NCBI GenBank assembly: GCA_049318165.1
Contig: JBMOGW010000033.1
Span: forward strand, 1-20,370
Reading direction: 5' to 3'
DNA length: 20,370 nt
DNA from: UBA668 sp049318165
GTDB lineage: Bacteria > Actinomycetota > Acidimicrobiia > Acidimicrobiales > Ilumatobacteraceae
The translations under genes were made by a program, and so were the position numbers. Positions 6,496 through 13,297 of the stretch are shown piece after piece. Position 1 is the first letter of the stretch. Each line of letters begins with the position of its first letter. The notes below the pieces were generated by a model. It was given only the letters and a program-made list of their open reading frames with translations. It did not search any database and was not told where the DNA came from.

Positions 6496-6842
6496 CCGTG
6501 GAAGGGGCGCACCTCGACGGGCAGCTCGCACGCCAGGGTGCCCCGCTTCGCCCAGTCGAGCGCGGTGTCGAGGTCGGGGACGTCGATGATCCAGAACCCG
6601 CCCATCATCTCCTTGGTCTCCGCGTAGGGACCGTCGGTCATCGACACCTCACCGTTCGGAGTGGCGCGCACGACGGTGGCGCTGGTCGGCGGGTGCATGC
6701 CGTTCGCGTACACGAAGATCCCGGCGTCCTGCGCCGCCTGGTTCCACGCGTCCACCTTGGCGCCGATGCGCGCCATGTCGGGACTGTCGAAATCGGGCTC
6801 GTAGAAGTCGTCGTGCCAGACGGAGAGCATGTAGTGCGGCAT
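6492..6842 (-). CDS. YciI-related DGPF-domain protein, partner of ECF42 sigma factor
   Basis: The 116-residue protein begins MPHYMLSVWHDDFYEP and has the family motif TDGPYAETKEMMGGFWIIDV (DGPF variant with Tyr), followed by LDTALDWAKR and the terminal VEVRPFHG. DGPF/YciI proteins are small ferredoxin-like alpha-beta proteins usually encoded beside ECF42 sigma factors; their biochemical role is unknown. The ATG at 6842 is chosen over upstream in-frame starts because the family begins at MPHYM and an AAAGGA ribosome site lies 8 nt before it. The stop overlaps the sigma gene by 4 nt (GTGA), so the two are translated from one message. Confidence 0.9.
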   Translation of the reverse strand: MPHYMLSVWHDDFYEPDFDSPDMARIGAKVDAWNQAAQDAGIFVYANGMHPPTSATVVRATPNGEVSMTDGPYAETKEMMGGFWIIDVPDLDTALDWAKRGTLACELPVEVRPFHG

Positions 6843-6877
6843 CGTGGGTGTCCTTTCGTGTGCCGTGTCACCCATTC

Positions 6878-6903
6878 CACGAACGGGACCCGGCGATTCG
6901 ACA
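6878..6903 (-). promoter_or_regulatory. Putative ECF42-dependent promoter of the DGPF-sigma operon
   Basis: The minus strand carries TGTCGA (6903-6898), 16 nt of spacer, then CGTG (6881-6878), located about 35 nt before the DGPF start with a Shine-Dalgarno in between. From memory, ECF42 targets have TGTCGA at -35 and a CG(A/T)C-like -10, so this would be an autoregulated promoter with one mismatch in the -10. The rest of the 177-bp gap up to the fbiC stop (6843-7019) shows GC-rich inverted repeats such as TCCGGCCGGA but no clear terminator. Confidence 0.5.
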
Positions 6904-7019
6904 GCGACGCGGAAGATTTCTCCGCGGCGAAGCACCCGACCCTACGCCGGTCATGGTGAACGCCACGAGCGTGCGCAGGCAGCGAATGCGGCCGCTCCGG
7001 CCGGATTCCCGGACAGCGC

Positions 7020-9392
7020 TCAGGCGTGGGTGGTGGCGCGGTCGACGGGTTCGTACAGCGTGCTGCGCTGCTGCAATCGACGGCCGAGCGGGGCGACGAG
7101 GTCGGTGAACCGCTCCTCGGTCATGCCCTGGCCGTGGGCGGCACCGGCGGCACGGGAGATGTTCTCGTCCATCAACGTGCCGCCCAGGTCGTTGCAACCG
7201 GCACGCAGCAACTGCAGTGCACCGGCCTCGCCGATCTTCACCCACGACAGTTGGATGTTGTCGATCAGCCCGCGGTAAGCGATGCGCGCCACGGCGTGCA
7301 TCAGCAGCGTCTCGCGGAACGTGGGGCCGCGGCGGCTCTTCTTCTGCAGGTAGATCGGCGACGCCATGTGCACGAATGGCAGGCCGACGAATTCGGTGAA
7401 GCCACCGGTCACCTTCTGCAGCTCGCGGGTGCGCAGCATGTGCCTCGCCCACGACTCGGGATGCTCGACCGAGCCGAACATGATCGTCACGTTCGAACGC
7501 AGACCCACCTCGTGGGCCGCCGCATGGCAGTCGAGCCATTCGTCGGTGGTGATCTTGTCCGGGCACAGGATCTGGCGCACCGGATCGTCGAGGATCTCCG
7601 CCGCGGTACCGGGCAGCGACGCCAGGCCGGCGTCCTTCAGCCGGCGCAGGTACGTGGGCAGGTCCTCGCCGAGGCGACGGGCGCCTTCGGTCACCTCGAG
7701 CGCGGTGAACCCGTGCACGTGCATGCCGGGCACGGCGTCCTTCACCGCACGGGTGACGTCGATGTAGTAGTCGCCGTCGAAGTCGGGGTGGATGCCACCC
7801 TGCAGCGTCACCTCGGTGGCGCCCATCTCCCACGCCTCGGCCGCACGCTGCGCGATGTCGTCGAGCGTCAGCAGGTACGGGGTGCCGCGCAGGTTCAGCG
7901 ACAGCGGGCCCTTCGAAAACCCGCAGAACCGGCACTTGAACGTGCACACGTTGGTGTAGTTGATGTTGCGGTTGTGCACCCACGTGATGCGATCGCCGAC
8001 GGTCTCGTGGCGCAGTTGGTCGGCCACCTCGGCGACGGCCACCACCTCCGGCCCGCGGGCACGGAACAACGCCACGATCTCGTCGAAGCCGACCTCCTGC
8101 CCGGCCAGCACCCCGTCGAGCACCTCGCGGACCCGACCACGCACGGCCACCGGCGCCGTACCTGCGGGCGGCAGCAGCGTCGGCGGTTCCTGAGTGGCGC
8201 CCGAGTACCACTGCGTCGAGCGGTGACCGACGAGCACCACCTCGGCGCCGTCCTGCACGACATCGGCCGCGGTGACCTTCTCGGGCCAGAACGCACCCGG
8301 GTCGTCGCGGGCCATGCACTCGGCATCGCTGCGGTCCATCACCGGGAATCGCAGCGAGGGGTGCAGCCAGCGCTCGGGGTCGCGCACGAACTCGGGGTAG
8401 ATCGTCAGGCGCGGGGCGAGCGCGAAGCCCTTCGCCTCGGTCACCTCGCGCAGGCGGTCGAGTGCCGGCCACGGGCGCTCGGGGTTCACGTGGTCCAGCG
8501 TCACGGGCGAGACGCCACCCCAGTCGTCGATGCCGGCGTCGAGCAGCACGCCGAACTCGTCGCTCAGGTTCGGCGGCGCCTGCAGGTGGATCTCGGGCGG
8601 CAGGATCAACCGGGCCGTGGCGATCGCCCACAGGAACTCGTCCTGCGGGCATGGCGGCTCGTGCTGCATGCCGGTGCCGGGCTTGGGCAGGAAGTTCTGG
8701 ACGATGACTTCCTGCACGTGCCCGTGTCGTGCATGTGAGTCGGCGATGGCCTGCAGCGCGTCGATGCGGTCCTGGCGGGTCTCGCCGAGCCCGACGAGGA
8801 TGCCGGTGGTGAACGGGATGCCCAGCCGTCCGGCGGTCTCGAGCGTCGCCAGGCGGCGGGCCGGCACCTTGTCGGGCGCGCCGCGATGGCACGGCAGGTC
8901 GTCGCGCAGCGTCTCGAGCATCATCCCCTGGCTGGGCGACACCTCGGCCAGCAGGCGCAGTTCGTCCTCGTACAGCGCGCCGGCGTTGGCGTGGGGCAGC
9001 AGGCCGGTCTCGTCGACCACCAGCTTCGCCATCGCGTGCAGATAGTGAACGGTGCTGTCGTAGCCGTTCGCCGTCAACCACTCGCGGGCGACGGCGTAGC
9101 GATCCTCCGGCCGCTCGCCGAGGGTGAACAGCGCTTCGTGGCAACCGCGGCGGGCACCCTGGCGGGCGATGGCGAGCACCTGCTCGGGTGTCAGGTACGG
9201 GGCATCCAAACGGGCCGGCGGCTGGGCGAACGTGCAGTAGCCACATTTGTCGCGGCACAACATGGTGAGCGGGATGAACACCTTGGGCGAGTAGGTGATC
9301 CGGGTGCCATGGGCGGCGTCGCGCACGGCACGCGCTGCAGCGAGCAGCTCTTCGAGCGACGTCTCGCCGTTCGCCAGTGTGGAGAGTTCCAT
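7020..9392 (-). CDS. fbiC: FO synthase, fused CofG-CofH (7,8-didemethyl-8-hydroxy-5-deazariboflavin synthase)
   Basis: This 790-residue protein makes FO, the chromophore of coenzyme F420, from tyrosine and 5-amino-6-ribitylaminouracil using two radical-SAM centres. The N-terminal CofG half has C46-x3-C50-x2-C53 (CRDKCGYCTF). The C-terminal CofH half has C483-x3-C487-x2-C490 (CTFKCRFCGF). Other family stretches are TGILVGLGETRQDR, VQNFLPKPGT, TLQGGIHP, SLPGTAAEIL and NIQLSWVKIG. Both halves look intact, so the organism should make F420, as expected for actinobacteria. The other F420 genes (fbiA, fbiB, fbiD) are not in this window. ATG 9392 follows a TAGGGT box by 6 nt, suggesting a leaderless message. 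It diverges from an HxlR regulator over a palindrome. Confidence 0.97.
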   Translation of the reverse strand: MELSTLANGETSLEELLAAARAVRDAAHGTRITYSPKVFIPLTMLCRDKCGYCTFAQPPARLDAPYLTPEQVLAIARQGARRGCHEALFTLGERPEDRYAVAREWLTANGYDSTVHYLHAMAKLVVDETGLLPHANAGALYEDELRLLAEVSPSQGMMLETLRDDLPCHRGAPDKVPARRLATLETAGRLGIPFTTGILVGLGETRQDRIDALQAIADSHARHGHVQEVIVQNFLPKPGTGMQHEPPCPQDEFLWAIATARLILPPEIHLQAPPNLSDEFGVLLDAGIDDWGGVSPVTLDHVNPERPWPALDRLREVTEAKGFALAPRLTIYPEFVRDPERWLHPSLRFPVMDRSDAECMARDDPGAFWPEKVTAADVVQDGAEVVLVGHRSTQWYSGATQEPPTLLPPAGTAPVAVRGRVREVLDGVLAGQEVGFDEIVALFRARGPEVVAVAEVADQLRHETVGDRITWVHNRNINYTNVCTFKCRFCGFSKGPLSLNLRGTPYLLTLDDIAQRAAEAWEMGATEVTLQGGIHPDFDGDYYIDVTRAVKDAVPGMHVHGFTALEVTEGARRLGEDLPTYLRRLKDAGLASLPGTAAEILDDPVRQILCPDKITTDEWLDCHAAAHEVGLRSNVTIMFGSVEHPESWARHMLRTRELQKVTGGFTEFVGLPFVHMASPIYLQKKSRRGPTFRETLLMHAVARIAYRGLIDNIQLSWVKIGEAGALQLLRAGCNDLGGTLMDENISRAAGAAHGQGMTEERFTDLVAPLGRRLQQRSTLYEPVDRATTHA

Positions 9393-9398
9393 TTCGAA

Positions 9399-9404
9399 AC
9401 CCTA
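9399..9404 (-). promoter_or_regulatory. Possible -10 box of fbiC (leaderless)
   Basis: TAGGGT on the minus strand ends 6 nt before the fbiC ATG, so transcription would begin at or next to the start codon. There is no Shine-Dalgarno. The -35 position overlaps the 15-bp palindrome at 9415-9429. Confidence 0.45.
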
Positions 9405-9414
9405 ACACGGGTGA

Positions 9415-9429
9415 GTTCTGTTCCAGAAC
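9415..9429. promoter_or_regulatory. 15-bp palindrome, candidate operator between fbiC and the HxlR gene
   Basis: GTTCTG-TTC-CAGAAC is a perfect inverted repeat of 6-bp arms with a 3-bp centre, in the 64-bp gap between the divergent starts. It overlaps the expected -35 areas of both promoters. HxlR-type regulators bind such short dyads as dimers, so self-control plus control of fbiC is a natural reading; this is not proven by sequence. Confidence 0.5.
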
Positions 9430-9443
9430 CGAGTGGTCCGGGG

Positions 9444-9449
9444 TACAGT
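9444..9449 (+). promoter_or_regulatory. Possible -10 box of the HxlR gene (leaderless)
   Basis: TACAGT ends 7 nt before ATG 9457. A weak -35, TTCCAG (9421-9426), sits 17 nt upstream inside the palindrome. Transcription would start at about the ATG, and no ribosome binding site is present. Confidence 0.4.
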
Positions 9450-9456
9450 CCGGGCG

Positions 9457-9903
9457 ATGGGCCGCAACGACGCCGACGCGACGACGCTGGAGAAGACACT
9501 GGCGCTCGTCGGCGACCGGTGGAGCATTCTCATCATCCGCGCCGCCCTGCGCGGGGTGCGGCGCTTCGACGACTACCAGGCCGACCTCGGCATCGCCCGC
9601 CCGATCCTCACGGCCCGACTGCGGCGTCTCGTGGAGGGCGGCGTGATGGCCAAGGAGCAGTACCAGGAGCACCCGCCGCGCTTCGAGTACAAGCTCACGC
9701 CCGCCGGAGTGGCCCTGTCGCCCGCGCTCGTGGCGCTGATCCGCTGGGGCGAACACCACCTGGCCGACGGCGATGCGGACATCGTGCTCGTCCATGCCGC
9801 GTGCGGCACCGAGCTCGAACAGGGCTTCTGGTGCCGGCACTGCGCCACCACGTTCCAACCGACGGCCGTCCGCGCAGCCGCACGCGATAGAACGAAGGGA
9901 TGA
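9457..9903 (+). CDS. HxlR family winged-helix transcriptional regulator with C-terminal Cys/His cluster
   Basis: The 148-residue protein has the HxlR core: LEKTLALVGDRWSILIIRAA (11-30), RRFDDYQADLGIARPILTARLRRLVEGG (35-62, recognition helix) and YKLTPAGVALSPAL (78-91, wing). The Cys often found at the N-terminus of HxlR proteins before the first helix is absent. The C-terminal tail has H113-x2-C116 and C126-x2-C129, a possible zinc or redox site. ATG 9457 is preferred to the upstream GTG at 9433 because of the promoter spacing and because the family match begins there. It diverges from fbiC and its stop overlaps the glmU start (ATGA), so it may control both neighbours. The ligand is unknown. 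Confidence 0.88.
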   Translation: MGRNDADATTLEKTLALVGDRWSILIIRAALRGVRRFDDYQADLGIARPILTARLRRLVEGGVMAKEQYQEHPPRFEYKLTPAGVALSPALVALIRWGEHHLADGDADIVLVHAACGTELEQGFWCRHCATTFQPTAVRAAARDRTKG

Positions 9904-10997
9904 GCGTCTCGGCCATCGTTCTCGCCGCCGGCGAGGGTTCGCGCATGCGGTCCTCCCGCCCCAAGCCCCTCCACCTGATCTGCGGTAGGCCGATGGTGAT
10001 GCACGTCATCCATGCGCTCGAGGCGGTCACCCCCGATCGCACGGTCGTGGTCGTCGGCCACGGCGCCGAGCGGGTGACGAAGAAGGTGCAGGAGCAGGCA
10101 CCCGAGTGGGCACACGTCACCTTCGTCGAACAGACCGTCCAGCGCGGCACGGGCGATGCCGCGATGGTGGGCCTCAGCGCTTTCCCGGGTGACGACCTCG
10201 ACGACACCGGCACGGTGGTGGTGCTGCCCGGCGACACGCCGCTCCTGCAGCCCGGCTCGATCGATGCGCTCGTCGCCGACCACAACGCACACCAGTACGC
10301 CGCGACGCTGATCACCAGCATCCTCGACGACCCCACCGGCTACGGCCGCGTCGTCCGCCAGCCCTCGCGGGACGGCGAAGGTCGCGTGTTGCGCATCGTC
10401 GAAGAACGCGACGCCACTCCGGAGGAACGGGCGATCAAGGAGGTGTGCACCTCGATGTACGCCTTCCGCCGCGACCTGCTCGGTCCTGCGTTGCGCCACC
10501 TCAGCCCCGACAACGCGCAGGGCGAGTACTACCTCACCGACGTCATCGGCAAGCTGGCGGCGATGGGACACCGCATCGGCTGTGTGCAGGTGCCCGTGGC
10601 CGAGACGCAGGGCGTCAACGACCGTTGGCAACTTGCGCTCGCCGAGCGCGAGCTCCGCGCCCGCACCAACCGGCGTTGGCTGCTGAACGGCGTGACGATG
10701 CTCGACCCGCGCCAGACGTTCGTCGATGTCACCGTGTCCCTCGGGCGCGACGTCACGCTGTATCCAGGCACGATCCTGCAGGGCGACACCGTCATCGGCG
10801 ACGGCTGCGAGGTCGGCCCCGACACGCGGCTGGTCGACTGCACCGTCGGCGACGGGGCACGTGTCGAGCACACCGTGGGCCGCGACAGCGAAGTCGGCAC
10901 CGATGCGACGGTGGGACCGTATGCGTTTCTGCCGCCCGGGAGCACGGTGGCTTCCGGCGAGGTGACCGGACCCTTCTACACTGCCCCTGCCGACTGA
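9900..10997 (+). CDS. glmU: GlmU-type UDP-N-acetylglucosamine pyrophosphorylase lacking the acetyltransferase active site
   Basis: The 365-residue protein has a complete N-terminal nucleotidyltransferase domain: LAAGEGSRMRSSRPKPLH (8-25), QTVQRGTGDAAMVG, VLPGDTPLL, GYGRVV, EERDAT, NAQGEYYLTDV and VNDRWQLA. A left-handed beta-helix of hexapeptides follows (about 262-350), but the protein ends at FLPPGSTVASGEVTGPFYT. Full GlmU has about 450-490 residues. The missing coils carry the acetyl-CoA site and the catalytic His, Tyr, Asn and Lys of GlcN-1-P acetylation, and the Arg of the LRPG motif is replaced (FLPPG). It should still make UDP-GlcNAc from GlcNAc-1-P and UTP. The prs gene follows at once, so no lost 3' part is hidden downstream. 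The AAGGG abuts the ATG, so translation probably couples to the HxlR gene. Confidence 0.88.
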   Translation: MSVSAIVLAAGEGSRMRSSRPKPLHLICGRPMVMHVIHALEAVTPDRTVVVVGHGAERVTKKVQEQAPEWAHVTFVEQTVQRGTGDAAMVGLSAFPGDDLDDTGTVVVLPGDTPLLQPGSIDALVADHNAHQYAATLITSILDDPTGYGRVVRQPSRDGEGRVLRIVEERDATPEERAIKEVCTSMYAFRRDLLGPALRHLSPDNAQGEYYLTDVIGKLAAMGHRIGCVQVPVAETQGVNDRWQLALAERELRARTNRRWLLNGVTMLDPRQTFVDVTVSLGRDVTLYPGTILQGDTVIGDGCEVGPDTRLVDCTVGDGARVEHTVGRDSEVGTDATVGPYAFLPPGSTVASGEVTGPFYTAPAD

Positions 10998-11020
10998 CGC
11001 AGCAAAGGGGCATGGGCGAC

Positions 11021-12010
11021 ATGGAGAAGGTCACGACGAAGCGGATGTCGCTCTACTCGGGGCGCACGCATCCGGCCCTCGCCCAGGAGGTTGCCGCCCA
11101 CCTCGGCACCGATCTCGGCGACGCCGGCCTCGTGCAGTTCGCGAACGGCGAGATCCGTTGCCGTTTCGGCGAGAGCATCCGCGGCTCGGACGTGTTCATC
11201 ATGCAGACGCACTGCAGCCACGACGGCCGCAGCATCAACGACTCGATCATGGAGCAACTGATCATGATCGACGCCGCCTACCGCGCGTCGGCCAAGCGCA
11301 TCACCGCCGTGTGCCCGTTCTACGGCTACGCCCGTCAGGACCGCAAGGCCGAAGGCCGCGAGCCCATCACGGCTCGCATGGTGGCCGACCTGTTCAAGGC
11401 CGCCGGCGCGAAGCGCATGGTCAGCATCGACCTGCACAGCGGCCAGATCCAGGGCTTCTTCGAAGGCCCGGTCGACCATCTCACGGCGATGCCGGTGCTC
11501 GAGAACTACGTACGCCAGCACGCCAAGTCGCCGGTGATCGTCGCCCCTGACGCCGGCCGCATCAAGGTCGCCGAGCGCATGTCGTCGCACCTCAGCGACA
11601 TCGGCTCCGACCTGGCCTTCATCTACAAGCGCCGCCCGAAGGGCACCACCAACGTCGCCGAGGCCAAGGAGGTCATGGGTGACGTGGAGGGCCGCCTGTG
11701 CATCCTCAACGACGACATGATCGACTCCGGCGGCACCATCGTGTCGGCCGCCGAGATCCTGATGGCTCGCGGCGCCACCGAAGTGTGGGCCATGGCCACG
11801 CACGCCGTGCTCAGCGACCCGGCCATCGACCGCCTGAAGAACTCGGTGATCTCCAAGGTGGTGCTCACCAACACGCTGCCGCTGTCGCCCGAGAAGCAGA
11901 TCGACAAGATCGAGGTGCTCTCCATCGCCCCGCTGATCGCCGACGCCCTGAACGCCGTGTTCGACGACTCCAGCGTCAGCGAGATCTTCGGCGGCGAGAA
12001 CCAGAGCTGA
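11021..12010 (+). CDS. prs: Ribose-phosphate pyrophosphokinase (PRPP synthetase)
   Basis: Prs makes phosphoribosyl pyrophosphate from ribose-5-phosphate and ATP for nucleotide, His and Trp synthesis. The 329-residue protein has FANGEIRCRFGESIRGSDVF, YGYARQDRKAEGREPITARM (ATP site and flexible loop), the metal-binding SIDLHSGQIQGFF, VIVAPDAGRIKVAE and the PRPP loop LNDDMIDSGGTIV. Length and motifs fit class I Prs. AAAGGGG at 11004-11010 lies 10 nt before ATG 11021 but only 1 nt before the in-frame ATG at 11012, so 11021 is favoured; 11012 would add three residues. It follows glmU by 23 nt, as in many Gram-positive genomes. Confidence 0.96.
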   Translation: MEKVTTKRMSLYSGRTHPALAQEVAAHLGTDLGDAGLVQFANGEIRCRFGESIRGSDVFIMQTHCSHDGRSINDSIMEQLIMIDAAYRASAKRITAVCPFYGYARQDRKAEGREPITARMVADLFKAAGAKRMVSIDLHSGQIQGFFEGPVDHLTAMPVLENYVRQHAKSPVIVAPDAGRIKVAERMSSHLSDIGSDLAFIYKRRPKGTTNVAEAKEVMGDVEGRLCILNDDMIDSGGTIVSAAEILMARGATEVWAMATHAVLSDPAIDRLKNSVISKVVLTNTLPLSPEKQIDKIEVLSIAPLIADALNAVFDDSSVSEIFGGENQS

Positions 12011-12013
12011 GTT

Positions 12014-12040
12014 TTGCCTTCGGCCTGGCGCAGGTAGGCT
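12014..12040 (+). promoter_or_regulatory. Possible promoter of rplY
   Basis: TTGCCT (12014-12019) and TAGGCT (12035-12040) lie in the 68-bp gap between prs and rplY. The spacer of 15 bp is shorter than ideal. This would give rplY-pth their own start with a leader of about 30 nt that includes the GAGG ribosome site at 12068-12071. Confidence 0.35.
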
Positions 12041-12078
12041 GCCACGTCGTTCTTTTCACGTCTGATCGAGGCCAAGTC

Positions 12079-12705
12079 ATGTCCACCAAGCTCGTCGCCC
12101 AGTCCCGCACCGCCGCCGGTTCGTCCTCCGCTCGTCGCCTTCGCGCCGAGGGTCACATCCCGGCCGTCGTGTACGGCCAGGGCATGGACCCGATCAGCGT
12201 GTCGGTCGAGCGCCGTGACCTGCGCCTCGCCCTCAGCGGCGCCGCCGGCAGCAACACCGTGCTGTCCCTCGAGGTCGGTGGCAACACCTACCCGGCGGTC
12301 ATCAAGGAGCTGCAGCGTCACCCGATCAAGCGCACCGTCAGCCACATCGACTTCCTGCGCGTGAACATGAACGAAGAGATCACGGTGCACGTGCCGCTGC
12401 GCCTCGAGGGCGAGGCCAAGGCCGTCGCCGCCGAGGGCGGTCTGGTCGACCCGTCGGTCGACACCATCGAGGTCACCTGCACCCCGGGCAACATCCCGGA
12501 CGAGTTCATCATCGACGTGTCGGGCATGCACCCGCACGACGTGATCCGCCTCGCCGACGTGCCGATGCCCAAGGGCGTCACCGCGACCGGCGACCCGGAG
12601 ATGCCGGTGGTCACCGTGATGATGACGGCCGCGTCGAACGCTGCCTCGGTCGAGACCGCCGACGCCGCCGAGGCTGCCGCCGAGGGCGGCGACGCCGCAG
12701 AGTGA
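12079..12705 (+). CDS. rplY: 50S ribosomal protein bL25, CTC/TL5 form
   Basis: bL25 binds 5S rRNA in the central protuberance. The 208-residue protein has the N-terminal L25 domain (residues 1 to about 92: SARRLRAEGHIPAVVYGQG, VIKELQRHPIKRTVSHIDFL) and the C-terminal TL5/CTC domain (about 95-190: EITVHVPLRLEGEAKAV, VTCTPGNIPDEFIIDVSG, HDVIRLADVPMPKGV). It ends in an Ala/Glu/Asp-rich acidic tail (about 190-208), usual for actinobacterial CTC proteins. A GAGG ribosome site lies 7 nt before the ATG. pth follows after 19 nt, the classic prs-ctc-pth order. Confidence 0.96.
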   Translation: MSTKLVAQSRTAAGSSSARRLRAEGHIPAVVYGQGMDPISVSVERRDLRLALSGAAGSNTVLSLEVGGNTYPAVIKELQRHPIKRTVSHIDFLRVNMNEEITVHVPLRLEGEAKAVAAEGGLVDPSVDTIEVTCTPGNIPDEFIIDVSGMHPHDVIRLADVPMPKGVTATGDPEMPVVTVMMTAASNAASVETADAAEAAAEGGDAAE

Positions 12706-12724
12706 TCCGAGCGGTCGCCCACCA

Positions 12725-13297
12725 GTGATCGACGCGCTGATCGTCGGGTTGGGCAACCCCGGACGCGAGTACACCCGTACGCGCCACAACGTGGGCGAGG
12801 AAGTCGTCGGCCTGCTCGCCGAACGGCTGGGCGAGAAGCTGAAGGTCGGCCGCGACAAGGCGGCGGTGGCCGAGACGCGCCTCGGTGGGCACCGCGTGGT
12901 GCTCGCATTCCCCACCACCTACATGAATCTCAGCGGCGAGTCCGTCGGGGCGATGATGCGCCGCTACAAGATCGCCACGCCGCAACAACTGGTGGTGGTG
13001 CACGACGAGCTCGACCTGCCGCCCGGCACGATGCGCATCAAGGTGGGCGGCGGCCTGGCCGGCAACAACGGCCTGCGCAGCATCACGCAGCACCTGAAGA
13101 CGCAGGATTACGTCCGGTTGCGCATCGGCATCGGCAAGCCGCCGTCGAAGGAACGCGGCGCCGACCACGTGCTGTCGCGTATCCCGAAGGCCGAGCGCGA
13201 CCTGCTCGACGTCGCCATCCAGCGCGCCGCCGACGCGGTCGAGGTGATCGTGGCCGAGGGCCCCGACGCCGCGATGGCCCGCTTCAACGGCCTCTAG
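12725..13297 (+). CDS. pth: Peptidyl-tRNA hydrolase
   Basis: Pth cleaves peptidyl-tRNA released by stalled ribosomes, recycling tRNA. The 190-residue protein starts with IVGLGNPGREY (6-16). The catalytic His21 is in RTRHNVG, followed by PTTYMNLSGESV, VHDELDLPPGTMRIK (conserved Asp) and GGLAGNNGLRSI. The last motif usually reads GHNGLRS; here the His is Asn, a variation I believe also occurs elsewhere in the family. The start is GTG 12725, with no strong ribosome site, which suggests coupling to rplY. The 3' end overlaps the stop-end of the convergent membrane-protein gene by 14 bp. Confidence 0.96.
   Translation: MIDALIVGLGNPGREYTRTRHNVGEEVVGLLAERLGEKLKVGRDKAAVAETRLGGHRVVLAFPTTYMNLSGESVGAMMRRYKIATPQQLVVVHDELDLPPGTMRIKVGGGLAGNNGLRSITQHLKTQDYVRLRIGIGKPPSKERGADHVLSRIPKAERDLLDVAIQRAADAVEVIVAEGPDAAMARFNGL

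Noticed and set aside
6995..7019. GC-rich palindromes downstream of fbiC (TCCGGCCGGA) as a terminator
   Set aside because: No T-run follows on the minus strand and such short GC palindromes are common in this sequence.
7026..8738. A 570-codon plus-strand open frame opposite fbiC
   Set aside because: It is a shadow of the FO synthase gene; the minus strand carries both radical-SAM cysteine motifs.
10900..11020. Frameshift or sequencing error as the cause of the short GlmU
   Set aside because: The bases after the stop contain only 23 nt before prs, so no acetyltransferase coding sequence exists downstream in any frame.
13060..13078. Pth with the His of GHNGL changed to Asn as evidence of an inactive enzyme
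   Set aside because: The catalytic His21, Asp and Asn residues remain, and I believe the same change occurs in other Pth proteins, so activity is likely.
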